Shown: in pieces, positions 24,305-32,788 of the stretch
Numbering within the stretch: the first letter of the stretch is position 1
How the letters are laid out: each line of letters opens with the position of its first letter
DNA from: JAHRAW01 sp965262585
Lineage (GTDB): Bacteria; Pseudomonadota; Gammaproteobacteria; Arenicellales; Poriferihabitantaceae
DNA: 64,000 nt
Reading direction: 5' to 3'
NCBI GenBank assembly: GCA_965262585.1
Contig: OZ253546.1
Coordinates: 2,480,001 to 2,544,000 of the forward strand
Notes under the pieces: model-generated
Told to the model about the DNA's origin: nothing
What the model saw: the letters and a program-made list of their open reading frames with translations, nothing else
Databases searched by the model: none
Translations under genes and position numbers: made by a program

Positions 24305-25876
24305 TCAATACCACCGATCGTCCCGACTGGCCTTAGTGCGGTTCATATATTCCTGTAACGCTTCATCCACTGCCGGGTCTATGGGGGGTGGTTGGTAGTC
24401 TTTGAGTTGCTGTTTCCATACTGCGTGGGCGCGTTGTTCGTCGTTTAGTTGGCCTTCTTCCAGCCATTGTTCGTAGGAATTGTTGTTGGTGATGTTGGAT
24501 TCGTAGAAAGCGGTGGTGTAGTTGCGCAGGGTGTGGGCGGTGCCGAGGAAGTGTTGGCCGTGTTCGATTTCGCGGTAGGCGTCTAGGGCGAAAGCGTTGG
24601 TGTCCAGGGTCAGGCCCTCGAATAGTTTCACCATCATGCCGCAGCGGTCGGCGTCTTGAATAAACTTTTCGTAGCCGGTGACCAATCCGCCTTCGAGCCA
24701 GCCGGCGGCTTGCAGGATGAAGTTGGCGCCGGACAGCAGCGCCGGGAGTAGGGATTGGGCACTTTCTTGGGCGGCTTGGGAGTCGCCGGTTTTTGCCGAG
24801 GTCAGGGCGCCGCCGCAACGCAGCGGCACGCCGAGGCGGCGGCATAGTTGTCCCACGGCCATGTAGGCGAGCATGGCTTCGGGTTGGCCGAAGGTGGGGG
24901 CGCCGGAGCGCAGCGACATGGTGGTGAAAAAGTTGCCGTAGATTGCCGGGGCGCCGGGGCGTTGTAGTTGGGTCAGGGCTATGCCGACCATGGCTTCGGC
25001 GTGGGCTTGAGCGATGGAGGCCGCCGGGGTTACGGGTCCCATGGCACCGCCGAGGATGAAGGGCGACACCACCACCCCCTGACCGGCGGCGGCGTAGGTG
25101 CGCATTACGCGGGTGACGGTGCCGTCATAAACCAGCGGCGAATTGACGTTTACATTGCCGAGGATGACGCAATGGTTTTCCAGCGTCTCAGCGCCAAACA
25201 GGATGCGGCACATCTCGATGGATTCTTCGGCGCGCTCGACGCTGGTGACCGAGCCGAGGAAGGGTTTGTCCGACCAGCGCATGTGCGCGTAGACCATATC
25301 CAAGTGGCGTTTATTAACGGCGATGTCGCAAGGCTCGCAAACGGTGCCGCCGGAATAATGAATGAACGGGCTTATGTAGGCGAGTTTGATGAGATTGCGG
25401 AAGTCCTCAATGGTGCCGTAGCGTCGCCCGCGTTCTAGGTCGCGCACGAATGGCGGGCCGTAGACGGGCACCATCGCGGTGTGGCGTCCGCCGATGGGCA
25501 CCGAGCGGTCTGGATTGCGGGCGACATGCATAAATTCGGCGGGTGCCGAGCGTTGCACGAGATGCTTGACCAAGCCGGGGTCGAAGCGCAGGCGTTCGCC
25601 TTTCAAGTCGGCACCGGCCTCGCGGAATAGTTCGAGGGACTCCGGGTCGCCACGGATTTCGATGCCTAACTCGCTCAGAAGGATGTCGGCGTGCCGCTCA
25701 ATGGATTCAAGCCCTTCCTCATCGAGCAGGTCGTAGGGCGGCAGCGTGCGGGTGATACTAGACGCTGTGGCAGCCGCTTGCGGCGTATCAGATCGGAGCC
25801 TACGCCCACGCCCACGCCGGTTTTTTCTGGGTGTTGAGGCGGTTTCGGGGGCGGTTTCGGGAATGGGTTGCGTCAC
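24305..25876 (-). CDS. MttB-family (trimethylamine/glycine-betaine-type) methyltransferase without pyrrolysine
   Basis: From a GTG at 25876 the protein is 523 residues; a TTG at 25921 would add a repeated PAIPAI stretch. After a basic, low-complexity N-terminus the MttB-type TIM barrel is recognisable: DLLDEEGLESIERHADILLSELGI, GTVCEPCDIAVNKRHLDMV, PVTPAASIAQAHAEAMVG, GAPAIYGNFFTTMSLRSGAPTFG, and NFILQAAGWLEGGLVTGYEKFIQDAD. Methanogen MttB uses a pyrrolysine coded by an in-frame TAG; no internal stop is needed here, so this belongs to the wider family that demethylates glycine betaine or other quaternary amines. No corrinoid protein or reductive activator gene is nearby, so the methyl acceptor cannot be named. 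Confidence 0.82.
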   Translation of the reverse strand: MTQPIPETAPETASTPRKNRRGRGRRLRSDTPQAAATASSITRTLPPYDLLDEEGLESIERHADILLSELGIEIRGDPESLELFREAGADLKGERLRFDPGLVKHLVQRSAPAEFMHVARNPDRSVPIGGRHTAMVPVYGPPFVRDLERGRRYGTIEDFRNLIKLAYISPFIHYSGGTVCEPCDIAVNKRHLDMVYAHMRWSDKPFLGSVTSVERAEESIEMCRILFGAETLENHCVILGNVNVNSPLVYDGTVTRVMRTYAAAGQGVVVSPFILGGAMGPVTPAASIAQAHAEAMVGIALTQLQRPGAPAIYGNFFTTMSLRSGAPTFGQPEAMLAYMAVGQLCRRLGVPLRCGGALTSAKTGDSQAAQESAQSLLPALLSGANFILQAAGWLEGGLVTGYEKFIQDADRCGMMVKLFEGLTLDTNAFALDAYREIEHGQHFLGTAHTLRNYTTAFYESNITNNNSYEQWLEEGQLNDEQRAHAVWKQQLKDYQPPPIDPAVDEALQEYMNRTKASRDDRWY

Positions 25877-25939
25877 AATGATTGCCGGGATTGCTGGGAT
25901 TGCCGGGGAAAATGCTATCAAACCAAATTCAGGCGCAAA

Positions 25940-25969
25940 TTGCCAGTGACCCCGCCGCTGTGGTATACT
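25940..25969 (+). promoter_or_regulatory. Promoter upstream of iscA
   Basis: TTGCCA (25940-25945) and TATACT (25964-25969) are 18 bases apart, and TGG before TATACT adds an extended -10. The leader contains two tandem copies of AAACTATCGCC (26016-26037) right up to the iscA ATG, so no Shine-Dalgarno site is visible. Confidence 0.7.
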
Positions 25970-26037
25970 CGCCCCTCGTCAATGCGCGTTTTACTGGCGC
26001 GCTTTAATGAATATCAAACTATCGCCAAACTATCGCC

Positions 26038-26364
26038 ATGTCCATCACCCTGACCGAATCCGCCGCCGAGCGGGTCAAAAATCGCCTCAAAACCCACGCC
26101 GGGGGCAAGGGCTTGCGCCTGAGCGTCAAAACCTCCGGCTGTTCGGGGCTCGCCTACAACCTTGATTACGCCGACGAAGTCGGCAGCGACGAGCGGGTTT
26201 TTGAAAGCCACGGCGTCAAGATCATCGTCGAAAACGAGCACTTGGAATTTTTGAAAGGCACCGAGATCGACTATGTTCAGGAAGGCTTGTCTTCAGCGTT
26301 TCATTTCAAAAACCCCAATGTCACCGAACAATGTGGCTGTGGCGAAAGTTTCACGGTCAACTAG
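26038..26364 (+). CDS. iscA: A-type iron-sulfur carrier protein IscA
   Basis: The 108-residue protein matches IscA closely: MSITLTESAAERV at the start, the first cysteine in VKTSGCSGLAYNLDY, and the CGCGESF pair at the C-terminus preceded by HFKNPNVTEQ. The three cysteines bind an Fe-S cluster or iron for transfer to apo-enzymes. No iscS, iscU or hscBA is adjacent, so it stands apart from an isc operon. The next gene encodes an Fe-S radical-SAM enzyme that would need such clusters. Confidence 0.9.
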   Translation: MSITLTESAAERVKNRLKTHAGGKGLRLSVKTSGCSGLAYNLDYADEVGSDERVFESHGVKIIVENEHLEFLKGTEIDYVQEGLSSAFHFKNPNVTEQCGCGESFTVN

Positions 26365-26430
26365 TCCACCCCCTCCAACCCGTTTCCCCCGCCCCGCCCC
26401 TCGGCAACAGCGGTCATCAGGAATTGAGCA

Positions 26431-27930
26431 ATGGCTGCCACCGCATTCGATTCACCCGCTCCCGTAGCGGAAAAACCCGCAATGGAAAAACCCGGAGTGG
26501 GAAAACCCGTGGCCGAAAAAAATTTCTCCATTGCCACGCTGGGCTGCAAGGTCAACGTTTTTGAATCGGAACTGATTGCACAAAAACTCACCGCACAAAA
26601 TTACCGGCGGGTGGCGCAAAACGATCCCGCCGACTTGTGCCTGATCAACACCTGCACGGTCACCGCCGAGGCCGACCGTCAAGCCCGGCAACTGGTGCGG
26701 CGCGCAATTCGCAATAATCCCGATGCCCGAATCGTGGTCACGGGATGCTATGCGCAGATCGACCCGGACGCCTGTTCCGCCATTCCCGGCGTTGATCTGG
26801 TGGTGGGCAATGGCGGCAAATTGGATATTCCAGAGTTGCTGGAAAAATTAGACCATGGCCAAACCTCGCCAACCCCAATCGTACAAGTGGGTGATTTGGA
26901 TAAGGAAATCAGCCTGCCCCAGCAGTTGATCAGCGGCTTCGATGGCCGCGCACGGGCTTTCGTGCAAATCCAACAAGGTTGCGATCAAGGATGCACCTTC
27001 TGCATCATCCACAAAGCCCGTGGGCCGAACCGATCTTTCCCGGCGGCAATGATTCGGCGACAGGCCGAGCGGCTGGTGATGAACGGCTACCGGGAATTGG
27101 TAATCTGCGGCGTGGACATCGGTTCTTATGGATCAGACTTTCCCCAATCCGGCGACTCGCCCGGTGACGGGCTAAACGAATTGCTGGGAGAATTGGCGAC
27201 CATCGAAGGCGATTTTCGCTTGCGCTTGAGTTCCATCGACCCGGCGCATATCACCGACTCACTCATCGAACGAATGGCGACCGAACCGGTGCTCTGTCCG
27301 CAACTGCACCTTTCCCTGCAAAGCGCCAACACCCTCATACTAAAGCGCATGAAAAGGCGAGCGACCCGCGAGGTGGTATACGAACGCATCGCGAAACTGC
27401 GCCGGGCGATACCGCATCTGGTGCTGAGCGCCGACATAATGGTTGGTTTTCCCACCGAGAGCGCCGCGCATTTTGGACAGACCCTGGATGCGGTGGAGGA
27501 TTTGGAAATCGCCTATCCCCATGTGTTTGCTTATTCCCCCCGCCCCGGCACTCCCGCCGCGAGAATTCCCAATCAGGTTCCCGTCGACGAGCGCAAACGG
27601 CGCGCGGCGTTGGTGCGTGAGCGTGGTCGAAGTGTGTGGCGGCGAGTCGCTGCCCGGCAGGTTGGCGCACAAACCAGAGTTCTCATCGAGGGTAGCGGCA
27701 ATCGGCCTGATGGTCTTGATGGTCTAGTCCGCGCCCGTGCGGCGAATTATTTCCCGGTGATTTTCACCCCTCAGCAAGAACAACCCGGCGATTGGGCCGA
27801 GGTCGAAATCAACTCGGTGGAAGGGGATGCGTTAATTGCCCACAGGATCGACACGGGAGTACAATCCCCACCCCTGAACCCCCCTCGGCAAGCGGATCAA
27901 GCGCATTCTGCCGTTTCATTAACAACATAA
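26431..27930 (+). CDS. mtaB: tRNA N6-threonylcarbamoyladenosine(37) methylthiotransferase MtaB
   Basis: The 499-residue radical-SAM enzyme has the N-terminal UPF0004 cysteines (ATLGCKVNVFES, INTCTVTAEAD, VTGCYAQIDPD), the radical-SAM cluster motif CDQGCTFC (in QIQQGCDQGCTFCIIHKARG), GVDIGSYGSDF, HLSLQSANTLILKRMKR and a C-terminal TRAM-like region. It adds a methylthio group to t6A37 of tRNA. The first 30 residues come from a 15-bp repeat (about 26461-26520, AEKPAMEKPGVGKPVAEK), so the conserved protein effectively starts at NFSIATLGCK. Confidence 0.9.
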   Translation: MAATAFDSPAPVAEKPAMEKPGVGKPVAEKNFSIATLGCKVNVFESELIAQKLTAQNYRRVAQNDPADLCLINTCTVTAEADRQARQLVRRAIRNNPDARIVVTGCYAQIDPDACSAIPGVDLVVGNGGKLDIPELLEKLDHGQTSPTPIVQVGDLDKEISLPQQLISGFDGRARAFVQIQQGCDQGCTFCIIHKARGPNRSFPAAMIRRQAERLVMNGYRELVICGVDIGSYGSDFPQSGDSPGDGLNELLGELATIEGDFRLRLSSIDPAHITDSLIERMATEPVLCPQLHLSLQSANTLILKRMKRRATREVVYERIAKLRRAIPHLVLSADIMVGFPTESAAHFGQTLDAVEDLEIAYPHVFAYSPRPGTPAARIPNQVPVDERKRRAALVRERGRSVWRRVAARQVGAQTRVLIEGSGNRPDGLDGLVRARAANYFPVIFTPQQEQPGDWAEVEINSVEGDALIAHRIDTGVQSPPLNPPRQADQAHSAVSLTT

Positions 27931-27948
27931 AAATTTTTGGAGTACGCA

Positions 27949-28383
27949 ATGGTTGTTGAACGCACCTTATCCATCGTCAAACCGGACGCGGTTGGACGCG
28001 ATGTGATTGGCCAAATTTATCGGCGGTTTGAAGACGCCGGTCTGCGGATTGTAGCGGCGCGCATGATTCATCTGAGCCGCGCCGACGCCGAACGATTTTA
28101 TGCGGTGCATAAAGAACGGCCGTTTTACAACGACCTGGTGAAATTTATGACTTCAGGACCGGTCATGGTGCAAGTACTCGAAGGGGAAAACGCCATCAGC
28201 CGCAACCGCGAAGTCATGGGTGCCACCAATCCCACCGATGCGGCGGCGGGCACCATTCGCGCCGATTTCGCCACCGATGTGGAACAAAACGCAGTGCACG
28301 GTTCTGACGCACCGCAAACCGCCGCTCAGGAAATTGAATTTTTCTTTGACGCAACCCAAATTTGCCCACGCTCCCACGGCTAG
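27949..28383 (+). CDS. ndk: Nucleoside diphosphate kinase
   Basis: 144 residues from the ATG at 27949, preceded by GGAG six bases upstream; the in-frame TTG at 27937 overlaps this ribosome site and is rejected. Family blocks are complete: RTLSIVKPDAVGRDVIGQI, YAVHKERPFYNDLVKFMTSGPV, the NREVMGATNPTDAAAGTIR segment, and the catalytic histidine in NAVHGSDA. It balances NTP pools by phosphoryl transfer. It opens the conserved ndk-rlmN-rodZ-hisS-yfgM-bamB-der order. Confidence 0.97.
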   Translation: MVVERTLSIVKPDAVGRDVIGQIYRRFEDAGLRIVAARMIHLSRADAERFYAVHKERPFYNDLVKFMTSGPVMVQVLEGENAISRNREVMGATNPTDAAAGTIRADFATDVEQNAVHGSDAPQTAAQEIEFFFDATQICPRSHG

Positions 28384-28425
28384 GTAACCGACCACCCCGC
28401 CTTTTCAGCGATTCCCATTATTGCC

Positions 28426-29613
28426 ATGGCTGCCATGACCACTAACCTGATGTCTCTGGACCGCCCGTCCCTGGAATCCATGTTCACCGACATGGGCGAG
28501 AAGCGTTTCCGCGCCCGGCAGGTCATGCAGTGGATTTACCAACGTCGGGTCACTTCCATAGATGCCATGACCGACCTCGCCCGACCGTTGCGTGCGCGCC
28601 TCAACGAAGACACCGACATCGTGCTACCCGAAATAGCCGGGCAGCGATTGTCAGCGGACGGCACGATCAAATGGCTGCTCAAACTCAGCGACGGCAACTG
28701 CATCGAAACCGTGTTCATCCCAGAATCCGGGCGCGGTACTTTGTGCGTATCGTCTCAAGTGGGTTGCGCCCTCAACTGCAGTTTCTGCGCCACCGCCCGG
28801 CAGGGCTTCAACCGTAATCTGGGCGTGGACGAAATCATCGGCCAAGTGTGGGTTGCCAACCGCACGCTGGCGGCAATGCAATCGGAGTCCGCAACCCAAT
28901 CGGCAACCCAATCCGAAAGCCAATCCGAAAAGTCTGGCCGGCCACTCGACAACCCGGTCACCAACGTCGTGATGATGGGAATGGGCGAGCCGCTGCTTAA
29001 TTTTGACAACGTGGTTTCCGCCATGGAATTGATGATGGATGACTGCTCCTTCGGGCTATCGCGCCGCCGGGTGACCCTTAGCACCGCCGGGCTGGTGCCC
29101 GCCATGGAGCGGCTGGGCACAATCTGCCCGGTGAGTTTGGCGGTGTCTTTACACGCGCCTGATGATGCGTTGCGCGACCAACTGGTTCCCCTCAACAAAA
29201 AATATCCGATTGCCCGCCTGCTGGAGGCTTGCCGCCGTTACGCCAACGAGCAAAACCGGCGACACATTACTTTTGAATATGTAATGCTAAAAGGAATCAA
29301 CGACAGCACCGAACAGGCTTTGGCGTTGGCGAAAATTCTCGGCGATCTGCCGGCCAAAGTAAACCTGATTCCGTTTAATCCCTATCCGGGCATTGCCTAC
29401 GAGCGTTCGAGTTCTGCCGCCATCGACCGCTTTCGGGATGTCCTGTTGAGCCGGAACATTTTCACCGTCACCCGCAAAACCCGTGGCGACGACATCGACG
29501 CCGCCTGCGGCCAACTCGCCGGACGGGTGATCGACCGCACTAGCCGTTCCCGCCGACTTCAATCCCAAGTAGCGCAATCAGAAGTGGCGCAATCCCAAGT
29601 GGCGCAATCATGA
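28426..29613 (+). CDS. rlmN: Dual-specificity 23S rRNA/tRNA adenine C2-methyltransferase RlmN
   Basis: The 395-residue radical-SAM enzyme has RARQVMQWIYQ, ETVFIPESGRGTLCVSSQVGC, the cluster motif CALNCSFC, NVVMMGMGEPLLNFDNV, RRVTLSTAGLVP, SLAVSLHAPDD and the catalytic cysteine region DIDAACGQL. It makes m2A2503 in 23S rRNA and m2A37 in tRNAs. Two low-complexity repeat stretches are unusual: an insertion after NRTL (SATQSATQSESQSEKS, about 28880-28940) and a C-terminal tail of repeated (S/E)QVAQS units (29562-29610). Neither affects the catalytic motifs. Confidence 0.95.
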   Translation: MAAMTTNLMSLDRPSLESMFTDMGEKRFRARQVMQWIYQRRVTSIDAMTDLARPLRARLNEDTDIVLPEIAGQRLSADGTIKWLLKLSDGNCIETVFIPESGRGTLCVSSQVGCALNCSFCATARQGFNRNLGVDEIIGQVWVANRTLAAMQSESATQSATQSESQSEKSGRPLDNPVTNVVMMGMGEPLLNFDNVVSAMELMMDDCSFGLSRRRVTLSTAGLVPAMERLGTICPVSLAVSLHAPDDALRDQLVPLNKKYPIARLLEACRRYANEQNRRHITFEYVMLKGINDSTEQALALAKILGDLPAKVNLIPFNPYPGIAYERSSSAAIDRFRDVLLSRNIFTVTRKTRGDDIDAACGQLAGRVIDRTSRSRRLQSQVAQSEVAQSQVAQS

Positions 29614-29685
29614 CCGGCGTCGGCGACATGAAAAACCGCCTTGCACCTTAGCCGTTCCGGCTCCCCCTGACTTTCTCCGCCGGTG

Positions 29686-30681
29686 ATGTCTGACAAAAAA
29701 TCTGCTGTGACTGCCCCCCCCAGTCCGGGTTCGCTACTGCGTACAAAACGAACCGAAAACGGCTGGTCGATGCCCGAAGTTGCGCAAGCCTTGTGCCTGT
29801 CAAATGCGCAGTTGACGGCGTTGGAAAACGATGACTACGCAAACCTGCCCGGCGAAACCTATATTCTCGGCTACTGGAGAGGTTACGCAAATCTGTTGGA
29901 AATTAACATCGATGAATCCGTTGCCGCGCACAAAAAATATCTGGGTACTATGGCTGGGGGGCGGATGCCGCGATCGCGGCGGTTTCGCGGCGAGATCGAG
30001 TTATCGAACCGCCGTCTGGGATTTTTGTCGACGCTGTTGTCGGTGGTTTTTCTACTGGGAATTTGGTACTGGCAGAGCCCGTCTCCAATTTCCCTGTTGG
30101 AGCAAGTGGATTGGCAAACTGGGGAGGTCTACGAGTCCGACGATGCTCTCGACGATGGCATCGATGATGCCGACCCGCAAGGATGGACTGATGAACTCGC
30201 GGGACGGGACGAAGCGCTTTTTCCAATTTTGCCCGAAGCGATGATCGCCCTGCCGGAGCCGAATTTTTCCGAAGAAAATGATCCCCGGCCACTGGCTTTG
30301 GAATCCGATTTGGGTGTCGAATATCAGACACCAAACCCCGCCGCCGATTCCCAAACCGCGCAAAGCGACAATCTCGTTGCATTGGCTGCCGCCGACCCGC
30401 AGCCCATCGATGCATCGATTCAATCGCCGCCGCCGGCCGTCGACAAAATCCTCTTCGTCGTCGACGAGGAATCCTGGCTTGAGGTGCGCGATGATGCCGG
30501 CAAGCGGCTTATTTACCGCACCGTGCCCGCCGGACAACACCTGACGCTGGAGGGCATGTCGCCGTTTTCGGTATTCATCGGTAACGCCCAAGGCGTCGCC
30601 GTGCATTATCGTGGCGAGCAAGTCCCGTTCACCGCCAACGGCGGCGGCGTGTTCGCTCGTTTCAAGGTCGGGGTGCGCTAA
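29686..30681 (+). CDS. rodZ: Cytoskeletal protein RodZ
   Basis: About 331 residues. An N-terminal Cro/CI-type helix-turn-helix domain (SLLRTKRTENGWSMPEVAQAL, TYILGYWRGYANLL) is followed by a single membrane helix (LGFLSTLLSVVFLLGIWYW, about 105-123), an acidic periplasmic linker and a C-terminal DUF4115 domain (KILFVVDEESWLEVRDDAGKRL to AVHYRGEQVPF). RodZ links MreB to the membrane and helps keep rod shape. A GTG lies directly before the ATG at 29686. In E. coli ispG lies between rodZ and hisS; here hisS starts two bases after the rodZ stop. Confidence 0.93.
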   Translation: MSDKKSAVTAPPSPGSLLRTKRTENGWSMPEVAQALCLSNAQLTALENDDYANLPGETYILGYWRGYANLLEINIDESVAAHKKYLGTMAGGRMPRSRRFRGEIELSNRRLGFLSTLLSVVFLLGIWYWQSPSPISLLEQVDWQTGEVYESDDALDDGIDDADPQGWTDELAGRDEALFPILPEAMIALPEPNFSEENDPRPLALESDLGVEYQTPNPAADSQTAQSDNLVALAAADPQPIDASIQSPPPAVDKILFVVDEESWLEVRDDAGKRLIYRTVPAGQHLTLEGMSPFSVFIGNAQGVAVHYRGEQVPFTANGGGVFARFKVGVR

Positions 30682-30683
30682 CC

Positions 30684-31982
30684 ATGGCGGAAAAACTGCA
30701 AGGGGTGCGCGGCATGAACGACCTGCTGCCCGAACAAATCGGCGTTTGGCATCGCGTAGAAGCGGTGCTTCGGGAAGTCGGTTGGGGATACGGCTATCAA
30801 GAAATTCGCACTCCCGTATTGGAAAAAACCGAATTGTTTAAGCAATCCATCGGCGACCACACCGACATCGTTGAAAAAGAAATGTACACCTTCATTGACA
30901 GCGGAGACGAAAACCTCGCGCTACGCCCCGAAGCCACCGCCAGCACGGTGCGCGCCTGCAACCAGCACGGCCTGTTGCACAACCAACAGCAGCGTCTCTG
31001 GTATATGGGTCCGATGTTTCGGCGTGAGCGTCCACAAAAAGGCCGCTACCGCCAGTTTCACCAATTCGGCATCGAAGCCTTCGGCTGGCCGGGACCCGAC
31101 ATCGACGCCGAAGTGATCCGCGTTGGCGCACGCATCTGGGAGCAACTGCAGATCAGCGGCATCCGCCTGCAACTCAACACCCTCGGCTCGCCGAAAATCA
31201 GCCTCGCCTACCGCATAGCATTGCAAGCATATTTCCGGCAACACCGGGAACATCTCGACCCCGATAGCCTGCGCCGTCTGGACAAAAACCCGTTGCGCAT
31301 CCTCGACAGCAAGGTTGCCGCCACCGTGGAAGTGGTTGCCGAGGCACCGGACATCCTTTCATTCCTCGATGACGAGGCGCGCAAACACTTTGACGGAATG
31401 TGTCAATCTCTGGCGCGCTGTGGTATAGAATTCGCGGTCAATCCGAGGCTGGTGCGCGGGCTGGATTACTACACCGGCACCGTGTTCGAATGGGTAAGCG
31501 GCGACCTCGGCGCGCAAAACGCGGTCTGTGCCGGGGGGCGGTATGATCAACTGGTTGCACTGCGCGGCGGGCGACCGACTCCGGCGGTGGGGTTTGCCCT
31601 GGGGCTGGAGCGTGTGGTGGAATTGGTGCGCGGGCAAGTGTCGCCGGGTAATGAATTGGCAACTGCCGGCACCGATATTTATGTGACTTCCGGCGGCGAT
31701 GAGGCAGGCAATCAGGCAGGCAATCAAGTGAGCAATCAGGCAGGCGAATTGGCAGTGGATGTTTCCGAAGCATTGCGGCGTGGCGGCTTTTCTGTGACCA
31801 CCCATTGCGGCGGCGGCAAATTGAAAAAACAGTTAAAGCGCGCAGATTTGAGTGGCGCGCGCATCGCCGTGATTGCGGCGGGGCACGATGAAGTAGTGCA
31901 GGTCAAGCATCTGCGCAATGAAAGCGAGCAGCAGGAAATCCGCGTTGAGGCGTTGGTTGACTGGTGTCGCGATAACCTCTAA
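30684..31982 (+). CDS. hisS: Histidyl-tRNA synthetase
   Basis: The 432-residue class II synthetase has the N-terminal LQGVRGMNDLLP, motif 2 (YMGPMFRRERPQKGRYRQFHQFGIEAFG), the histidine-A motif LVRGLDYYTGTVFEW, motif 3 (PTPAVGFALGLERVV) and a C-terminal anticodon domain. It charges tRNA-His. Between catalytic and anticodon domains, a 12-bp tandem repeat (about 31703-31748) encodes AGNQAGNQVSNQAGE, a short flexible insertion absent from typical family members. Confidence 0.97.
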   Translation: MAEKLQGVRGMNDLLPEQIGVWHRVEAVLREVGWGYGYQEIRTPVLEKTELFKQSIGDHTDIVEKEMYTFIDSGDENLALRPEATASTVRACNQHGLLHNQQQRLWYMGPMFRRERPQKGRYRQFHQFGIEAFGWPGPDIDAEVIRVGARIWEQLQISGIRLQLNTLGSPKISLAYRIALQAYFRQHREHLDPDSLRRLDKNPLRILDSKVAATVEVVAEAPDILSFLDDEARKHFDGMCQSLARCGIEFAVNPRLVRGLDYYTGTVFEWVSGDLGAQNAVCAGGRYDQLVALRGGRPTPAVGFALGLERVVELVRGQVSPGNELATAGTDIYVTSGGDEAGNQAGNQVSNQAGELAVDVSEALRRGGFSVTTHCGGGKLKKQLKRADLSGARIAVIAAGHDEVVQVKHLRNESEQQEIRVEALVDWCRDNL

Positions 31983-31995
31983 CCAAGCATTAATA

Positions 31996-32787
31996 ATGGC
32001 AGACGAAAACAGACCGCTAATCTCCCGCGACCCGGAACTGGAAAAAGCCAAGGCATGGTGGCAGGCACACGGCTGGCCCATCGTCGCCGGAATCGCCATC
32101 GGCCTGACCGCAGTGGTCGGGTTTAATTATTGGCAATCCTATGAACAGACTCGAGCGGAAAACGCCTCGATATTGTTTGAGCGACTGCGGGGTGTAATCG
32201 AAGCGGAAGCGGAAACCGAAACTGAATCCGAAACGGAAACTGAATCCGAAACGGAAACCGAATCGGAAACGGAGACGGAGACGGAAACGGAAACTGAAAC
32301 CGAATCCGAAACCGAAACCGAATCGGAAGCCGAATCGGAAACTGAACCCGAACCCGACTCCGGCGCGCGCATCCAACGCATCGCCGAGGAATTAATGGCC
32401 GATTACAGCGCCACCCCCTACGCCGTCCACGGAGCATTCGCGCTGGCTAAATTCTCGGTGGACGGAGGCGACCTTGACCAAGCGGCACGGGTTTTGCGAT
32501 GGATTTTGGATAATGGCGACGATGACGGCTTGATACACATCGCGCGTTTGCGTCTGGCGGCGGTATTGCTTTCCACCGGCGAAGTGGATTCGGCGGTGAC
32601 CTTGTTGGATGTGGTGGACCCCGCCGAATTTGCCGCCCGCTACTACGAATTAACCGGAGACGCTCGCCTGCAAAAGGGCGACCGTGCCGGCGCGCGTAGC
32701 GCCTATCAACGCAGCATGACAGCCCTGCCCGAGAATGTCCCCGGACGCGCTCTGCTTAAACTCAAATTGGACGATCTCGGTGAATGA
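31996..32787 (+). CDS. yfgM: YfgM-type membrane protein with TPR-like domain and acidic repeat linker
   Basis: 263 residues from ATG 31996; the upstream in-frame start at 31918 lies inside hisS and is rejected. A cytoplasmic N-terminus (SRDPELEKAKAWWQAHGW) precedes one membrane helix (WPIVAGIAIGLTAVVGFNYW). Normally the periplasmic TPR-like domain starts soon after; here about 50 residues of Glu/Thr/Ser repeats (ETETESETET type, 32200-32355) intervene. The TPR-like part follows (AHGAFALAKFSVDGGDLDQAARVL, RLQKGDRAGARSAYQRSM). YfgM associates with the Sec translocon and periplasmic chaperones in E. coli. The gene directly precedes bamB, as is usual. Confidence 0.9.
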   Translation: MADENRPLISRDPELEKAKAWWQAHGWPIVAGIAIGLTAVVGFNYWQSYEQTRAENASILFERLRGVIEAEAETETESETETESETETESETETETETETETESETETESEAESETEPEPDSGARIQRIAEELMADYSATPYAVHGAFALAKFSVDGGDLDQAARVLRWILDNGDDDGLIHIARLRLAAVLLSTGEVDSAVTLLDVVDPAEFAARYYELTGDARLQKGDRAGARSAYQRSMTALPENVPGRALLKLKLDDLGE

Positions 32788-32788
32788 T

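Noticed and set aside
31918..31995. Upstream start of yfgM at 31918
   Set aside because: It lies within the hisS coding region and adds 26 residues not seen in the family.
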